Numbered from the stretch's first letter, positions 1 to 8,296 are shown. The stretch is DNA of 12,667 nucleotides from an uncultured Ruminococcus sp. (GCA_937898375.1 CALEJX010000040.1:1-12667), one strand, 5' to 3'. The notes: generated from the sequence alone by a model not told the origin. Numbers and translations are program-made.

Positions 1-610
1 GCTCTTTCACTCTCAGGAAAATACCGTGCATTTTCTCAAAAACGTCCTCTCCTGAGCCAACAGGCGGGATAGCCATAAGACCCTTTACGGAAACGTTAGG
101 CAGCTGTGCGGTCTGTCTTACAAGCTCCTCAGCCATATTTGCTGAAACACCGCTTTTAGTAGCTTCATCGCCTATATTTATTTCCACAAGGACGTTCATA
201 GTTTTATTATTCTTCACTGCAAGTCTGCTTATCTCCTTAGCAAGTTTCAGGTTATCCACAGACTGTATCAGAGTAACATCATTGATTATATATTTCACCT
301 TATTGGTCTGCAAATGTCCGATAAACTGCACTTCTGCGCTTTTATCGTAAGCGTCTTTCTTGGAAAGATACTCCTGCACCCTGTTTTCGCCCAGCAGCTT
401 AAAGCCCTGAGCCACGGCAAAATTCACCTTTTCAGGCGGCACTGTCTTTGTGACAGCCATTATCCTGATATCTTCATCAGGCTTACGCCATTTTGCTTTG
501 GCGTTCTCTACATTATAACATATTTCCTTACAGTTTTCAAGAACCTCTGGAAAATAATTATCCTGAGGTGACAGCGTTGCTGTCTGATCTACTTTGCTGC
601 ACATCTTCAT
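1..610 (-). CDS. yggS: YggS/PLPBP-family pyridoxal phosphate homeostasis protein, 3' end cut by window
   Basis: This is a non-catalytic PLP-binding protein of the alanine-racemase N-terminal fold, which in other bacteria buffers vitamin B6 and amino/keto-acid pools. About 203 codons are visible. The family landmarks are present: AVTK at residues 52-55 with K55 the expected PLP lysine, LLGENRVQE near 72-80, FIGHLQTNK near 95-103, a VEINIG...KSG segment, and GLMAIPP. The ATG at 610 follows AGAGGTGG with 6 bases between. A second in-frame ATG lies at 604. The PLP lysine usually sits near residue 35, so the N-terminus is about 18 residues longer than normal, but no other ATG, GTG or TTG lies in frame before residue 51. 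The start lies 53 nt inside the upstream adaptor gene in another frame, suggesting translational coupling. In many Firmicutes yggS precedes sepF and divIVA, which would lie beyond the window. The identification is confident; the exact start less so. Confidence 0.93.
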   Translation of the reverse strand, partial: MKMCSKVDQTATLSPQDNYFPEVLENCKEICYNVENAKAKWRKPDEDIRIMAVTKTVPPEKVNFAVAQGFKLLGENRVQEYLSKKDAYDKSAEVQFIGHLQTNKVKYIINDVTLIQSVDNLKLAKEISRLAVKNNKTMNVLVEINIGDEATKSGVSANMAEELVRQTAQLPNVSVKGLMAIPPVGSGEDVFEKMHGIFLRVKE

Positions 611-1793
611 CTGATACCACCTCTAACAAAATTTGATCGTAAAGCAGCAGATAATCCTCGTCTGAGGTATTTTCAGAGAGCACATAATCATCGCCCTCGT
701 AAATAACGTTGATCTTCTTAAAGGTAACGTCCTTGCCGAGTATAACATAAACGCCTTTCTGATCTCCCTGAAAACGTATTGCGCTTCTTGGGACTTTAAG
801 ACCCTGATACTCGTCAAAGATAAGCTCCGCAGACTGCACCCTTGATTCCACAAGGGCTTCGTCAAGTCTGTCGCAGGAAAGCACGACAACTACCTTGTTC
901 TCGTCGTCCTCGCAAGGCTTAACAGACTCCACCTGAACGTCATAGACGTTCTTTGTGGTGCTGAGAGCCATTTTTAGCCACGAGCCTTCGGTTATCCTTT
1001 TATCGTTATCCATAACGCCTGCTATCCTGCACGAATAGTCAGAGAACATTTTGCCAATGGCGTTTGGAGCGTCCTTACTAGGCTGGTCGATGACCTTTTG
1101 GATATCCTTATCAGTGAGCTGTGAAGCGTTTTCCGTAGTAAGCTCGCTCTCATAGCCGTCTGCATAGGAAACAAAGTAGCCTGTTTCGTCGGCGGTGATA
1201 GTCTTGTCCGAGCCGGAAGTCTGGCTCTCAAGCTCCTTGACTTTCGCCTGAAGCTGGCTTATCCTATCGTCATAGCTTTTCTCGGTCTTTGTGACGATAT
1301 TATAAATATTCATCACAAGGGACATATCCTCTCTTGTTTTTGCAAACTCGGAGAAATTATCCTGAGAAGAATACGAGAGAAGCTCTTTATATTCCTTATC
1401 TATCTTGCTTTTGAGCGTTTCAGGCTGAACGTAATTCGTCGTACCCGGATTTTGCGCTCTTTCAAGGGCGGCTATCTCGCTTTCAAGTATCTTTATCTTG
1501 TTTTTCGCCGTAACAGCGTCCTCGGAAGAATAAACTGACGCTATGGTATTGCCAACAGATATCTTGCTGCCGTCGGAATAGGTATAATCCAAAACTCCGC
1601 CGCCGTCATAGGTGACGACCTTTTCGTCTCTGATTATAACGCCCTTGAAAGCGATATCCTCGTTTATTGTAACGAGTACGGCTTCCTCGGCGTCATGACG
1701 CTCGGTGAGGGCGCTGTATATCTGACTGCCGATAGTGGTGATTATCAGTACAGAAAGCAGACCGGTAAGTATTTTAACGGTCAGAGAATTCAT
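558..1793 (-). CDS. HlyD-like membrane-anchored adaptor protein of unknown partner
   Basis: A 411-aa protein with one N-terminal membrane segment (about residues 7-27) and no signal-peptidase or lipobox motif, so it is probably anchored with the rest outside the cell. The order resembles HlyD/membrane-fusion adaptors: a short lipoyl-like beta segment (about 60-90, GGGVLDYTYSDGSKISVGN), a charged coiled-coil hairpin (about 93-195, with ILESEIAALE and ISQLQAKVKELES), then a beta-rich C-terminal half containing a QGDQKGVYVILGKDVTFKKI stretch like adaptor barrels, and a polar, acidic tail. No ABC, RND or MFS transporter gene adjoins it. The ATG at 1793 lies 14 bases after the hfq stop, with a GAGG-type ribosome site overlapping that stop region. 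The TAA at 558 lies inside yggS. Comparable genes before the yggS-sepF-divIVA block suggest an envelope or division-linked role, but that is inference. Family level is fairly sure; function is unknown. Confidence 0.8.
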   Translation of the reverse strand: MNSLTVKILTGLLSVLIITTIGSQIYSALTERHDAEEAVLVTINEDIAFKGVIIRDEKVVTYDGGGVLDYTYSDGSKISVGNTIASVYSSEDAVTAKNKIKILESEIAALERAQNPGTTNYVQPETLKSKIDKEYKELLSYSSQDNFSEFAKTREDMSLVMNIYNIVTKTEKSYDDRISQLQAKVKELESQTSGSDKTITADETGYFVSYADGYESELTTENASQLTDKDIQKVIDQPSKDAPNAIGKMFSDYSCRIAGVMDNDKRITEGSWLKMALSTTKNVYDVQVESVKPCEDDENKVVVVLSCDRLDEALVESRVQSAELIFDEYQGLKVPRSAIRFQGDQKGVYVILGKDVTFKKINVIYEGDDYVLSENTSDEDYLLLYDQILLEVVSDEDVQQSRSDSNAVTSG

Positions 1794-1807
1794 TTTATGC
1801 TTCCCTC

Positions 1808-2050
1808 TTAAATATCTGAATTGCCTGCGGCGTCAAGAATGTTGATATATCTTGACGGAACGATAGTTGAGATAGCGTGCTTATAAACTATGTTCTGCTT
1901 GCCCTCGCAGTCGAGAACTACAACATAGCTGTCAAAGCCCTTTACAACGCCTTTGAACTGATAGCCGTTCATAAGGATAAATGTAGATGCAATCTTGTCT
2001 TTTCTGATCTGGTTGAGTATAACGTCCTGAAGATTAAGATTCTTATTCAT
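1808..2050 (-). CDS. hfq: RNA chaperone Hfq
   Basis: An 80-aa Sm-like protein that forms hexameric rings and helps small RNAs and mRNAs interact. The Sm1 part contains NLQDVILNQIRKDK (about 5-19) and FILMNGYQFKGVVKGFDSYVVVL (split around 24-46). The Sm2 motif is VYKHAISTIVP (55-65) with the signature Y56-K57-H58. LQDVILN matches the proximal RNA-binding face. There is almost no C-terminal tail (GNSDI), as is usual for Firmicutes Hfq. The reading frame stays open upstream to 2113, but the ATG at 2050 is the true start: AGGAG lies 8 bases upstream and homology begins there. It follows miaA, the classical miaA-hfq pairing, with a 74-bp gap that holds a possible promoter. Confidence 0.97.
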   Translation of the reverse strand: MNKNLNLQDVILNQIRKDKIASTFILMNGYQFKGVVKGFDSYVVVLDCEGKQNIVYKHAISTIVPSRYINILDAAGNSDI

Positions 2051-2118
2051 AAATAACACTCCTAAAAAAATTTTTACAGCAATGTATTGCTTTTTTACTA
2101 TAAAGTCTTTCAACTTAT

Positions 2119-2127
2119 ATTATATCA
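2119..2127 (-). promoter_or_regulatory. Possible extended -10 promoter for hfq
   Basis: On the minus strand TGATATAAT (2127-2119) matches the extended -10 form TGnTATAAT exactly and overlaps the miaA stop codon. No good -35 is seen 16-18 bases upstream (TAGCCA at 2147-2142), so it would depend on the extended -10. A start near 2112 would give a leader of about 60 nt. That leader holds a small AT-rich inverted repeat (2078-2091) before the hfq ribosome site. This would let hfq, the adaptor gene and yggS be transcribed apart from miaB-miaA. The region is AT-rich, so a chance match is possible. Confidence 0.35.
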
Positions 2128-3069
2128 CATAATTTCCGATTTGGCTATAATATTTTTGATATTTTCTATAATTTTTTGAAAACTATCAAAATTATCTGTC
2201 TGCACCCACTTAATTCCGTCAACTCTTCTAAACCAAGTGAGCTGTCTTTTGGCATAATGACGGCTTTCTTGTTTGATTTTGTCGAGGCAATCCGTAAGCT
2301 CGGCTCTGCCCTCGAAATACGGCACAAGTTCCTTATAGCCTATCGCCTGATAGGCAGTGGCAGGGGTGAAGCTGTCATAAAAGGCTCTGCACTCATCTAT
2401 AAGTCCGTTTTCCACCATTACGTCAACACGGCGGTTTATTCGGTCATAGAGGTACTGCCTGTCAGAAGCCGTAAGACCGATAATGCAGGCGTTATATGGC
2501 GACTCTTCACGGCGGCTGTTCACCTTATGCTGTGAGAGCGGTATGCCTGTAGTTTCATAGACTTCTAGCCCTCTTATGACCCTTGGCAGGTTGTTTTCAT
2601 GGACTTTCTCCGCAGTTTCTGGGTCGACCTCTTTGAGCCTTTCCCACAAAACGTGACCGCCCAAGGACTTGGCTTCCTCCTCAAGACGTTTTCTAACTGA
2701 GCCGTCTGTTTCGGTATCGTCAAAGATTATATTGTTCACAAGGGAACTTATATAAAGCCCTGTTCCCCCACAAAGTATAGGCAGTTTGCCACGGCTGTGT
2801 ATCTCTCTGATACGCTCACCTGCGAGCTTCACATAATCAGCCACGGAAAAAGCCTGCTCAGGCTCGAGAAAATCTATAAGATAGTGAGGCACGCCCTGCA
2901 TTTCCTCTTTGGTAGGCTTTGCGGTGGCGATACTAAGACCTTTATATATCTGCATGGAGTCGGCGGAAACTATCTCGCCGTCAAAAATCTTTGCAAGCTC
3001 CACTGCACAAGCGGTCTTTCCGCTTGCGGTAGGTCCTGCAATGACAAGGAGCGGTATTTTATTTTCCAT
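2125..3069 (-). CDS. miaA: tRNA dimethylallyltransferase MiaA
   Basis: Transfers a dimethylallyl group from DMAPP to N6 of adenosine 37 in tRNAs reading U-starting codons, giving i6A. The 314-aa length is normal. Visible motifs are the P-loop GPTASGKT (12-19), the SADSMQIY substrate motif with D37 (35-42), GGTGLY (101-106), LPRVIRGLE near 161-169, QAIGYKEL (241-248), and the basic RHYAKRQLTWFR tRNA-binding segment (270-281). A start 18 bases further upstream (3087) is possible, but the ATG at 3069 has a perfect AGGAGG 8 bases before it and matches where the family begins. The ribosome site lies between the mutL stop (3091) and this start, so translation is probably coupled to mutL. MiaB, the enzyme for the next step, is encoded earlier in the same run. 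Confidence 0.97.
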   Translation of the reverse strand: MENKIPLLVIAGPTASGKTACAVELAKIFDGEIVSADSMQIYKGLSIATAKPTKEEMQGVPHYLIDFLEPEQAFSVADYVKLAGERIREIHSRGKLPILCGGTGLYISSLVNNIIFDDTETDGSVRKRLEEEAKSLGGHVLWERLKEVDPETAEKVHENNLPRVIRGLEVYETTGIPLSQHKVNSRREESPYNACIIGLTASDRQYLYDRINRRVDVMVENGLIDECRAFYDSFTPATAYQAIGYKELVPYFEGRAELTDCLDKIKQESRHYAKRQLTWFRRVDGIKWVQTDNFDSFQKIIENIKNIIAKSEIM

Positions 3070-3090
3070 AGCTTTCGCCTCCTGCAATAT

Positions 3091-5175
3091 TTATAGAACT
3101 CGCCTGAACTGCTTTTCGATATCTCTTTTTGTGAGGGTTATCATAACAGGTCTGCCATGAGGGCAATATCTGATATTTTCCTGACCATAAACTGCGTTCA
3201 CAAGCGCCTGCAACTCTATTCCGCTGTTGGTATCGTTCGCCTTTATCGCCGCTTTGCAAGCGATAGAATGATAAAGGTCGTCAAACAGCTCTATCTGCGG
3301 ATTGAGCTTGTTCTCGATAAAATTCTTTGCAAGGTCGCTGATTATATCCGCAGGGTTATCATCGCCTAGTATGATAGGCACGCCCTTTACTGCAACTGTC
3401 GGCGCAACGTCAGGCTCTATCTCAAAGCCAAGCTGTGACACCTTATCGAGATTTGCGGTGAGAGCGTCATACTCGTCATAGGAAAGCAGCACCATGATAG
3501 GCTCGAGAAACATTTGCGTTTCAAGCTGTTCGGCGTCGCTTTTTATCTTCTCAAAAATATATCGCTCATGGGCGGCGTGCTTATCCATAAGTATCATCTC
3601 ATCACCCACCTGTGCAACCACATAGGTTTTGAAAAGCTCGCCCACAACAACAGGTTTTGGCTTTTCAGGTTCTTCCTCCTCCACGATAACGGAAACAGGC
3701 TTTTTCTTTGTGAAGCTTTGAGCGTCAATGAACTTGAAAGCCTCACCGCTCTGCTCGTCAGGCTCTTCCGGGAGAGGTATCTCGCTGATAGCTTTGTTTA
3801 TCTCCTCCACCGTCACCTTATGAGGCTTCGGCTCAGGACCTGAAAGCTCTGTTACGGCTGTTTCTTTTTTGGCAGGCTGTTCAAGGCTTGCAAGGAACAT
3901 ATCGTCACTGCCGCTGAGCTTTTCTTTCTCCTCAGGCGTAATGCTCCTGCTCTCGACTGTTTTCAAAGTAGGCGCAGGTGCAGGCTTCTGATAGCTGTAC
4001 GAATTTTCGTACTGCTTTTCTGCCTGTGGCTTTGGTGCAGGCATTTCAGCTTTTGGCGCATTAGGCTTTGGAGTATTATCCCCCATGGCGAATTTCAGCT
4101 GAACGCTGTTATCCTTTTGAGGTATATCAAAAAGCTCTCTGTCGGTGAAATTGCGCTTGTTTTCAAGGTGCATCTCATTAGGTCTGTCATTCTTCATAAG
4201 GGAATTTTTCACCGCAAAGAACACAGCCTCGTGCATAAGCTTTTCGTCTGAAAAACGCACTTCTATTTTGGTAGGGTGGACGTTTACATCTATGGTATTC
4301 GGCGGGATATCTATATAAAGCACGCAAGCAGGGAATTTACCTGTCATAAGAAGATTTCTGTAGGCTTCTTCAAGCGCCGCCGCACAGGCTCTTGATTTAA
4401 CGTATCTTTTGTTCACAAAGAAATTCTGAAAACGTCTGTTTGGCTTTGCAGACAGTGGCTTCACAGTGAAGCCTGTTATGTGCATACCCTGCCATGTATA
4501 GTCAACTTCAAGCATGGAGTTTGCAAAATCCCTACCGTAAACTGAATAAACTGCGGAATATATCTTGCCGTCCCCTGCGGTCAATATCTCAACTTTATTA
4601 TCCCTAATGAACTTGAAGGATATCTCAGGGTGTGAAAGAGTAAGCTTTGTAACAAGATCTGCGGCAAAATTGCCCTCTGAAACGTCCTTCTTCAGAAACT
4701 TTAGCCTTGCAGGCACGTTATAGAAAATATCCCTGACAACGAAAGTTGTGCCGTCAGGACAGCCGCACTCCTCGCAGGTCTTTTCCACTGCACCCTCGAT
4801 AACATAATGCGTGCCGTAATTCTCCTCAGGACGTTTCGTAAGCACGTCCACTTTTGAAACTGCACATATCGACGCCAGAGCCTCGCCTCTGAAACCGAGG
4901 GTCATAATGCTGTCAAGGTCATTTTTAACTGATATCTTACTTGTTGCATGACGAAGAAAGGCTATAGGCAGATCTTCTTTTGAGATACCCTTGCCGTTAT
5001 CCGTCACTCTTATATAGGTACGGCCGCCGTTTTTTATCTCCACGGTTATGACGTTCGCACCTGCGTCTATTGCGTTTTCAAGAAGCTCTTTTATTATGGA
5101 AGCAGGTCTGTCTATTACCTCGCCTGCCGCAATAAGCTCGGAAACTTCCTTGCTCAGAACTTTTATTTCTGACAT
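3091..5175 (-). CDS. mutL: DNA mismatch repair endonuclease MutL
   Basis: A 694-aa mismatch-repair protein that links MutS recognition to strand nicking. The N-terminal GHKL ATPase shows LLENAIDAGA (31-40, with catalytic E33 and N34), DNGKGI (59-64), ATSKI and TLGFRGEAL (92-100). A long Pro/Glu/Lys-rich linker runs from about 330 to 505. The C-terminal dimerisation domain carries the nuclease motif DxHAxxExxxxE as DKHAAHERYIFE (531-542), plus ACKAAIKA (639-646), CPHGRP (671-676) and FRR (690-692), all parts of the metal site in endonuclease MutLs. QMFLEP (554-559) matches the beta-clamp-binding motif (QEMIVP in B. subtilis). The protein should therefore nick DNA without MutH. The ATG at 5175 (AAGGA 7 bases upstream) fits the family start; a TTG at 5205 overlaps the previous gene and is not favoured. 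Confidence 0.97.
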   Translation of the reverse strand: MSEIKVLSKEVSELIAAGEVIDRPASIIKELLENAIDAGANVITVEIKNGGRTYIRVTDNGKGISKEDLPIAFLRHATSKISVKNDLDSIMTLGFRGEALASICAVSKVDVLTKRPEENYGTHYVIEGAVEKTCEECGCPDGTTFVVRDIFYNVPARLKFLKKDVSEGNFAADLVTKLTLSHPEISFKFIRDNKVEILTAGDGKIYSAVYSVYGRDFANSMLEVDYTWQGMHITGFTVKPLSAKPNRRFQNFFVNKRYVKSRACAAALEEAYRNLLMTGKFPACVLYIDIPPNTIDVNVHPTKIEVRFSDEKLMHEAVFFAVKNSLMKNDRPNEMHLENKRNFTDRELFDIPQKDNSVQLKFAMGDNTPKPNAPKAEMPAPKPQAEKQYENSYSYQKPAPAPTLKTVESRSITPEEKEKLSGSDDMFLASLEQPAKKETAVTELSGPEPKPHKVTVEEINKAISEIPLPEEPDEQSGEAFKFIDAQSFTKKKPVSVIVEEEEPEKPKPVVVGELFKTYVVAQVGDEMILMDKHAAHERYIFEKIKSDAEQLETQMFLEPIMVLLSYDEYDALTANLDKVSQLGFEIEPDVAPTVAVKGVPIILGDDNPADIISDLAKNFIENKLNPQIELFDDLYHSIACKAAIKANDTNSGIELQALVNAVYGQENIRYCPHGRPVMITLTKRDIEKQFRRVL

Positions 5176-5189
5176 TTTTCTATCCTTTT

Positions 5190-5543
5190 CTATGGCTCTT
5201 TCCAAAAGCCGCCTGTATGAAAATTCTCTTTGCCTGTTGGCTTTGCTGTCAAGCGGAACATGACACAGCCGTCAGGACAGACGATAGTTTTTGTATACTT
5301 GCTGTCGCCGCCTATTTTCGTGAGATCTCCTCCGCTGCGGACAGCTTCCATAATAGGGTATAACATCATCATGGTTTTACTGCAAATTCCATAGCCGTCT
5401 TTATTTACAGGACAGCCATAGGTACAGAAATATTTATCCCCTATCTCCTCGCCGTTTCGGCAATACATTTCAGTATGGTCGCCACGGAGAAAGCCCGTGA
5501 CCTCTATTTCAAACTCGTATTCCTCGTCATACCACTTTTTCAT
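5190..5543 (-). CDS. TIGR04076-like small six-cysteine protein between mutS and mutL
   Basis: A 117-aa soluble protein of unknown function. It resembles the TIGR04076 family in the pattern IGDKYF...GxC...LYPIMEAVRSGGDL...CPDGCVMFRL. Its six cysteines (C28, C40, C44, C54, C89, C93) include two C-x3-C pairs, which suggests metal binding or redox activity; that is inference. There is no signal peptide or membrane segment. The ATG at 5543 has AGGTGAG overlapping the mutS stop codon (TAG at 5553-5555), and the stop is 14 bases before mutL, so it is translated as part of the mutS-mutL unit. A GTG at 5552, directly next to the mutS stop, is a less likely start. In B. subtilis mutS and mutL are direct neighbours, so this is an insertion into a conserved pair. 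Gene reality is certain from spacing and ribosome site; the family call is good but not proven. Confidence 0.8.
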   Translation of the reverse strand: MKKWYDEEYEFEIEVTGFLRGDHTEMYCRNGEEIGDKYFCTYGCPVNKDGYGICSKTMMMLYPIMEAVRSGGDLTKIGGDSKYTKTIVCPDGCVMFRLTAKPTGKENFHTGGFWKEP

Positions 5544-5552
5544 AACGCTCAC

Positions 5553-8168
5553 CTAAACATATCTCAGCAAGTCTTTCACAAACTCTCTAAGCTCGCTGTC
5601 GGTCATTTCGTCTATGTTGGTCTTTCTCAGCCTGTCGGTAACGATACTGTCGCTTATCTTATCAAAAGATATCTGGTCGCTTTCTATCTGCTGAGCGGCA
5701 AGTCTTGCCTTTTTGTTCTCCGCTTCAAGCTGTTCGAGAAGTTCTTTGGCTCTGTTTATTATCTTGTTCGGCAGACCTGCAAGCTTTGCCACTTCTATGC
5801 CGTAACTTTCGTCAACTCCGCCCGGAACTATCTTTCTAAGAAACTTTATGCTGTCCCCCTGACGCTTTACTGCAACAGAGAAATTTCTCACGCCCTCAAG
5901 CTCTTTTTCAAGGCTTATAAGCTCGTGATAGTGGGTTGCAAACAGGGTCTTACAGCCCATTGATCTGTTTGTGGAGATATACTCCGACACTGCCCTTGCA
6001 ATGGAAATTCCGTCAAAGGTGGAAGTACCTCTGCCCACCTCGTCGAGGATAACAAGGCTGTTCTTGGTGGCGTGCTTTACGATATCTGCCACCTCGCTCA
6101 TTTCCACCATGAAAGTGGACTGTCCAGCGGTAAGATCGTCAGAAGCGCCTATTCGGGTGAATATCTGATCGACTACAGATATCTTTGCATAGTCCGCAGG
6201 CACAAAACAGCCTATCTGCGCCATAAGGGTGATAAGAGCCACCTGACGCATATAAGTTGATTTACCTGACATATTCGGACCTGTGATGACCGCCATTCTG
6301 TTGCTTGTCAGGTCAAGATAGGTGTCGTTCGGCACGAACACCTCGTCCTTTTGCATAAGCTCAACAACTGGGTGTCTGCCGTTTTTGATATCTATAACGC
6401 CGTCGATAGCTATCTCAGGCTTTGTGTAATTATTGTTCACCGCCGCAGTTGCAAAAGAACAAAGCACGTCTATCTGCGCCACTGCCGTGGCAGTTTCCTG
6501 CACCAATCTCAGCTGAGTTGCGGCAAAATCCCTTATCTCTGCAAATATCTCCTGCTCGAGAGTTACTATCTTGTCGCTTGCGCCGAGGATAGTGTTCTCT
6601 GCGACTTTAAGCTCGTCTGTGATGAAACGCTCGCAGTTTGCAAGGGTCTGCTTTCTTATATAGTTGTCAGGCACAAGGTCATAATAAGACTTTGTTACCT
6701 CGATATAATATCCGAAAACTCGGTTATAGCCTATTTTCAGGTTTTTGATACCCGTTTTTTCTCTTTCGCGCTCTGCGATATCCTCGATTATGCCTTTGCC
6801 CCCTGAGATTATATTTCTCAGACCGTCAAGCTGTTCGTTGAAGCCGTCTTTGATAACGTTGCCGTCCTTGACATTAACAGGCGGCTCGTCTACAATGGCA
6901 TTCTCAACAAGGTTTGAGATTGCTTCAAGGGTGGATATCTTATTGTTGCAATCCGTGAGAAGCTTTGAATCAAAGCTTTTAAGAAGCTCCTTTATCTCAG
7001 GAAGCTTCAATGCTGTCAAAGACAGTGATTTAAGATCTCTAGGGGTAGCGGTCTTATACATTACCCTTGTCATAAGTCTTTCAAGGTCATACACGCCGCC
7101 GAGTATCTCTTTAAGCTCCCCAAGCTCAACAGGCTTCATTGTGAGCTGTTCAACAGCGTCAAGTCTGTCGATTATCTTTGCAGGATTTACAAGGGGCTGT
7201 TCAAGGAACGATTTGAGCATACGCTTGCCCATAGATGTTTTAGTATGGTCAAGCACCCACAGGAGCGAGCCTTTTTTCTCTTTATTTCTGAGGGTTTCTG
7301 TAAGCTCCAGATTTCTTCTTGCAGTGAAGCCGATAGTCATGATAGGATCGGCGTCATGCTTTATTATCTCGGAAAATCTACCCACAAGGGCTTTCTGTGT
7401 ATCGTGTATGTACGCAAAAAGTCCGCACACTGCAAATGCCGCCACTGTGTCAGGCTTCACGCCGATAGATTCAAGGCTGTTTGTGGAAAACTGTTTCAGC
7501 ACTTCTTCTGTATGTATCTCAGGAGAAAAATCATTTTCCTCCAAAAGCTGAACGCTGGTCTTGAGCTTTTCTCTGATAAAGCTTGAAAGCTCCTTATTTG
7601 ACAGAAAAGCGTCATTTATAAGTATCTCCGCAGGGGAAAATCTCGACAGCTCGTTTATAGCCGCACTTGTCATTTCCTTGCCCTCGAACTCAAACAAATG
7701 CACCTCGCCCGTGGAAATATCCGCAAGGCACAAAGCACTTTCCTTTGCTCTCATATAAAATGCACAGATATAGTTGTTTGAAGTTTCATCAAGCATACTG
7801 CTCTCTATAAGCGTACCAGGGGTGACTACTCTTATGACCTCTCTCGGCACTATGCCCTTGCACATGGCAGGGTCCATGGTCTGCTCGCAGATAGCCACAT
7901 TGTAGCCTTTTTCAATAAGCTTTTTCAGATAAACGTCGCAGGCGTGGTGGGGTACACCGCACATAGGCGCTCTTTCTTCAAGTCCGCAGTCACGGCCTGT
8001 CAAAGTCAGTTCAAGCTCTCTTGACGCAATGATAGCGTCGTCAAAGAACATTTCATAAAAATCTCCCAGCCTGTAGAACAGTATATGGTTTTTGTATTTG
8101 TTCTTTACTTCAAAATACTGCTTCATCATAGGTGACAGCTTTGAAAAATCTATATCTTTGGTTTCCAC
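5553..8168 (-). CDS. mutS: DNA mismatch repair protein MutS
   Basis: An 871-aa mismatch-recognition ATPase that binds mispairs and small loops and recruits MutL. The N-terminal domain has RLGDFYEMFFDDA, with the F37-Y38-E39 mismatch-reading motif. GRD...RAPMCGVPHHA (about 58-76) follows. Connector, lever and clamp domains run from about 130 to 560. The ATPase has Walker A GPNMSGKST (630-638), the DDLTAGQSTFMVEM signature (677-690), Walker B LVILDEVGRGTSTFDG (705-720) and ATHYHEL (744-750). QISF (832-835) near the C-terminus resembles the beta-clamp-binding motif. Length is normal for MutS1. The start is GTG at 8168, with GGAG 9 bases upstream; no ATG lies near. The 207-bp gap before it is the largest inside the run and holds stem-loops and a repeat. 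All key residues appear intact. Confidence 0.98.
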   Translation of the reverse strand: METKDIDFSKLSPMMKQYFEVKNKYKNHILFYRLGDFYEMFFDDAIIASRELELTLTGRDCGLEERAPMCGVPHHACDVYLKKLIEKGYNVAICEQTMDPAMCKGIVPREVIRVVTPGTLIESSMLDETSNNYICAFYMRAKESALCLADISTGEVHLFEFEGKEMTSAAINELSRFSPAEILINDAFLSNKELSSFIREKLKTSVQLLEENDFSPEIHTEEVLKQFSTNSLESIGVKPDTVAAFAVCGLFAYIHDTQKALVGRFSEIIKHDADPIMTIGFTARRNLELTETLRNKEKKGSLLWVLDHTKTSMGKRMLKSFLEQPLVNPAKIIDRLDAVEQLTMKPVELGELKEILGGVYDLERLMTRVMYKTATPRDLKSLSLTALKLPEIKELLKSFDSKLLTDCNNKISTLEAISNLVENAIVDEPPVNVKDGNVIKDGFNEQLDGLRNIISGGKGIIEDIAEREREKTGIKNLKIGYNRVFGYYIEVTKSYYDLVPDNYIRKQTLANCERFITDELKVAENTILGASDKIVTLEQEIFAEIRDFAATQLRLVQETATAVAQIDVLCSFATAAVNNNYTKPEIAIDGVIDIKNGRHPVVELMQKDEVFVPNDTYLDLTSNRMAVITGPNMSGKSTYMRQVALITLMAQIGCFVPADYAKISVVDQIFTRIGASDDLTAGQSTFMVEMSEVADIVKHATKNSLVILDEVGRGTSTFDGISIARAVSEYISTNRSMGCKTLFATHYHELISLEKELEGVRNFSVAVKRQGDSIKFLRKIVPGGVDESYGIEVAKLAGLPNKIINRAKELLEQLEAENKKARLAAQQIESDQISFDKISDSIVTDRLRKTNIDEMTDSELREFVKDLLRYV

Positions 8169-8216
8169 TCAAACTCACTCCGTTTCGTAAATTTATCCAC
8201 GCATATATCCCGTGTC

Positions 8217-8243
8217 TGTAGGGGACGGCGTCCTCGACGTCCC
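8217..8243 (+). repeat. Palindromic intergenic repeat, copy A
   Basis: A 27-bp sequence beginning TGTAGGGGACGGCG and ending CGACGTCCC, identical to copy B (10396-10422) and one base from inverted copy C (10562-10588). GGGACG near the left end can pair with CGTCCC at the right end. It lies in the mutS leader. I infer a dispersed, non-coding palindromic repeat of the REP/BIME kind; the family name is unknown to me. Confidence 0.85.
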
Positions 8244-8296
8244 ATTATGATATTCGTTCAACACACATTGTTGCGCCATATCCCTATAGAAATTAT

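Noticed and set aside
5190..5205. TTG start for MutL at 5205
   Set aside because: It overlaps the previous gene, while the ATG at 5175 has a ribosome site and fits the family N-terminus.
6745..7551. A 268-codon plus-strand open frame inside mutS
   Set aside because: It is antisense to conserved MutS coding sequence, is Ser-rich in the way of antisense frames, and has no recognisable domain.
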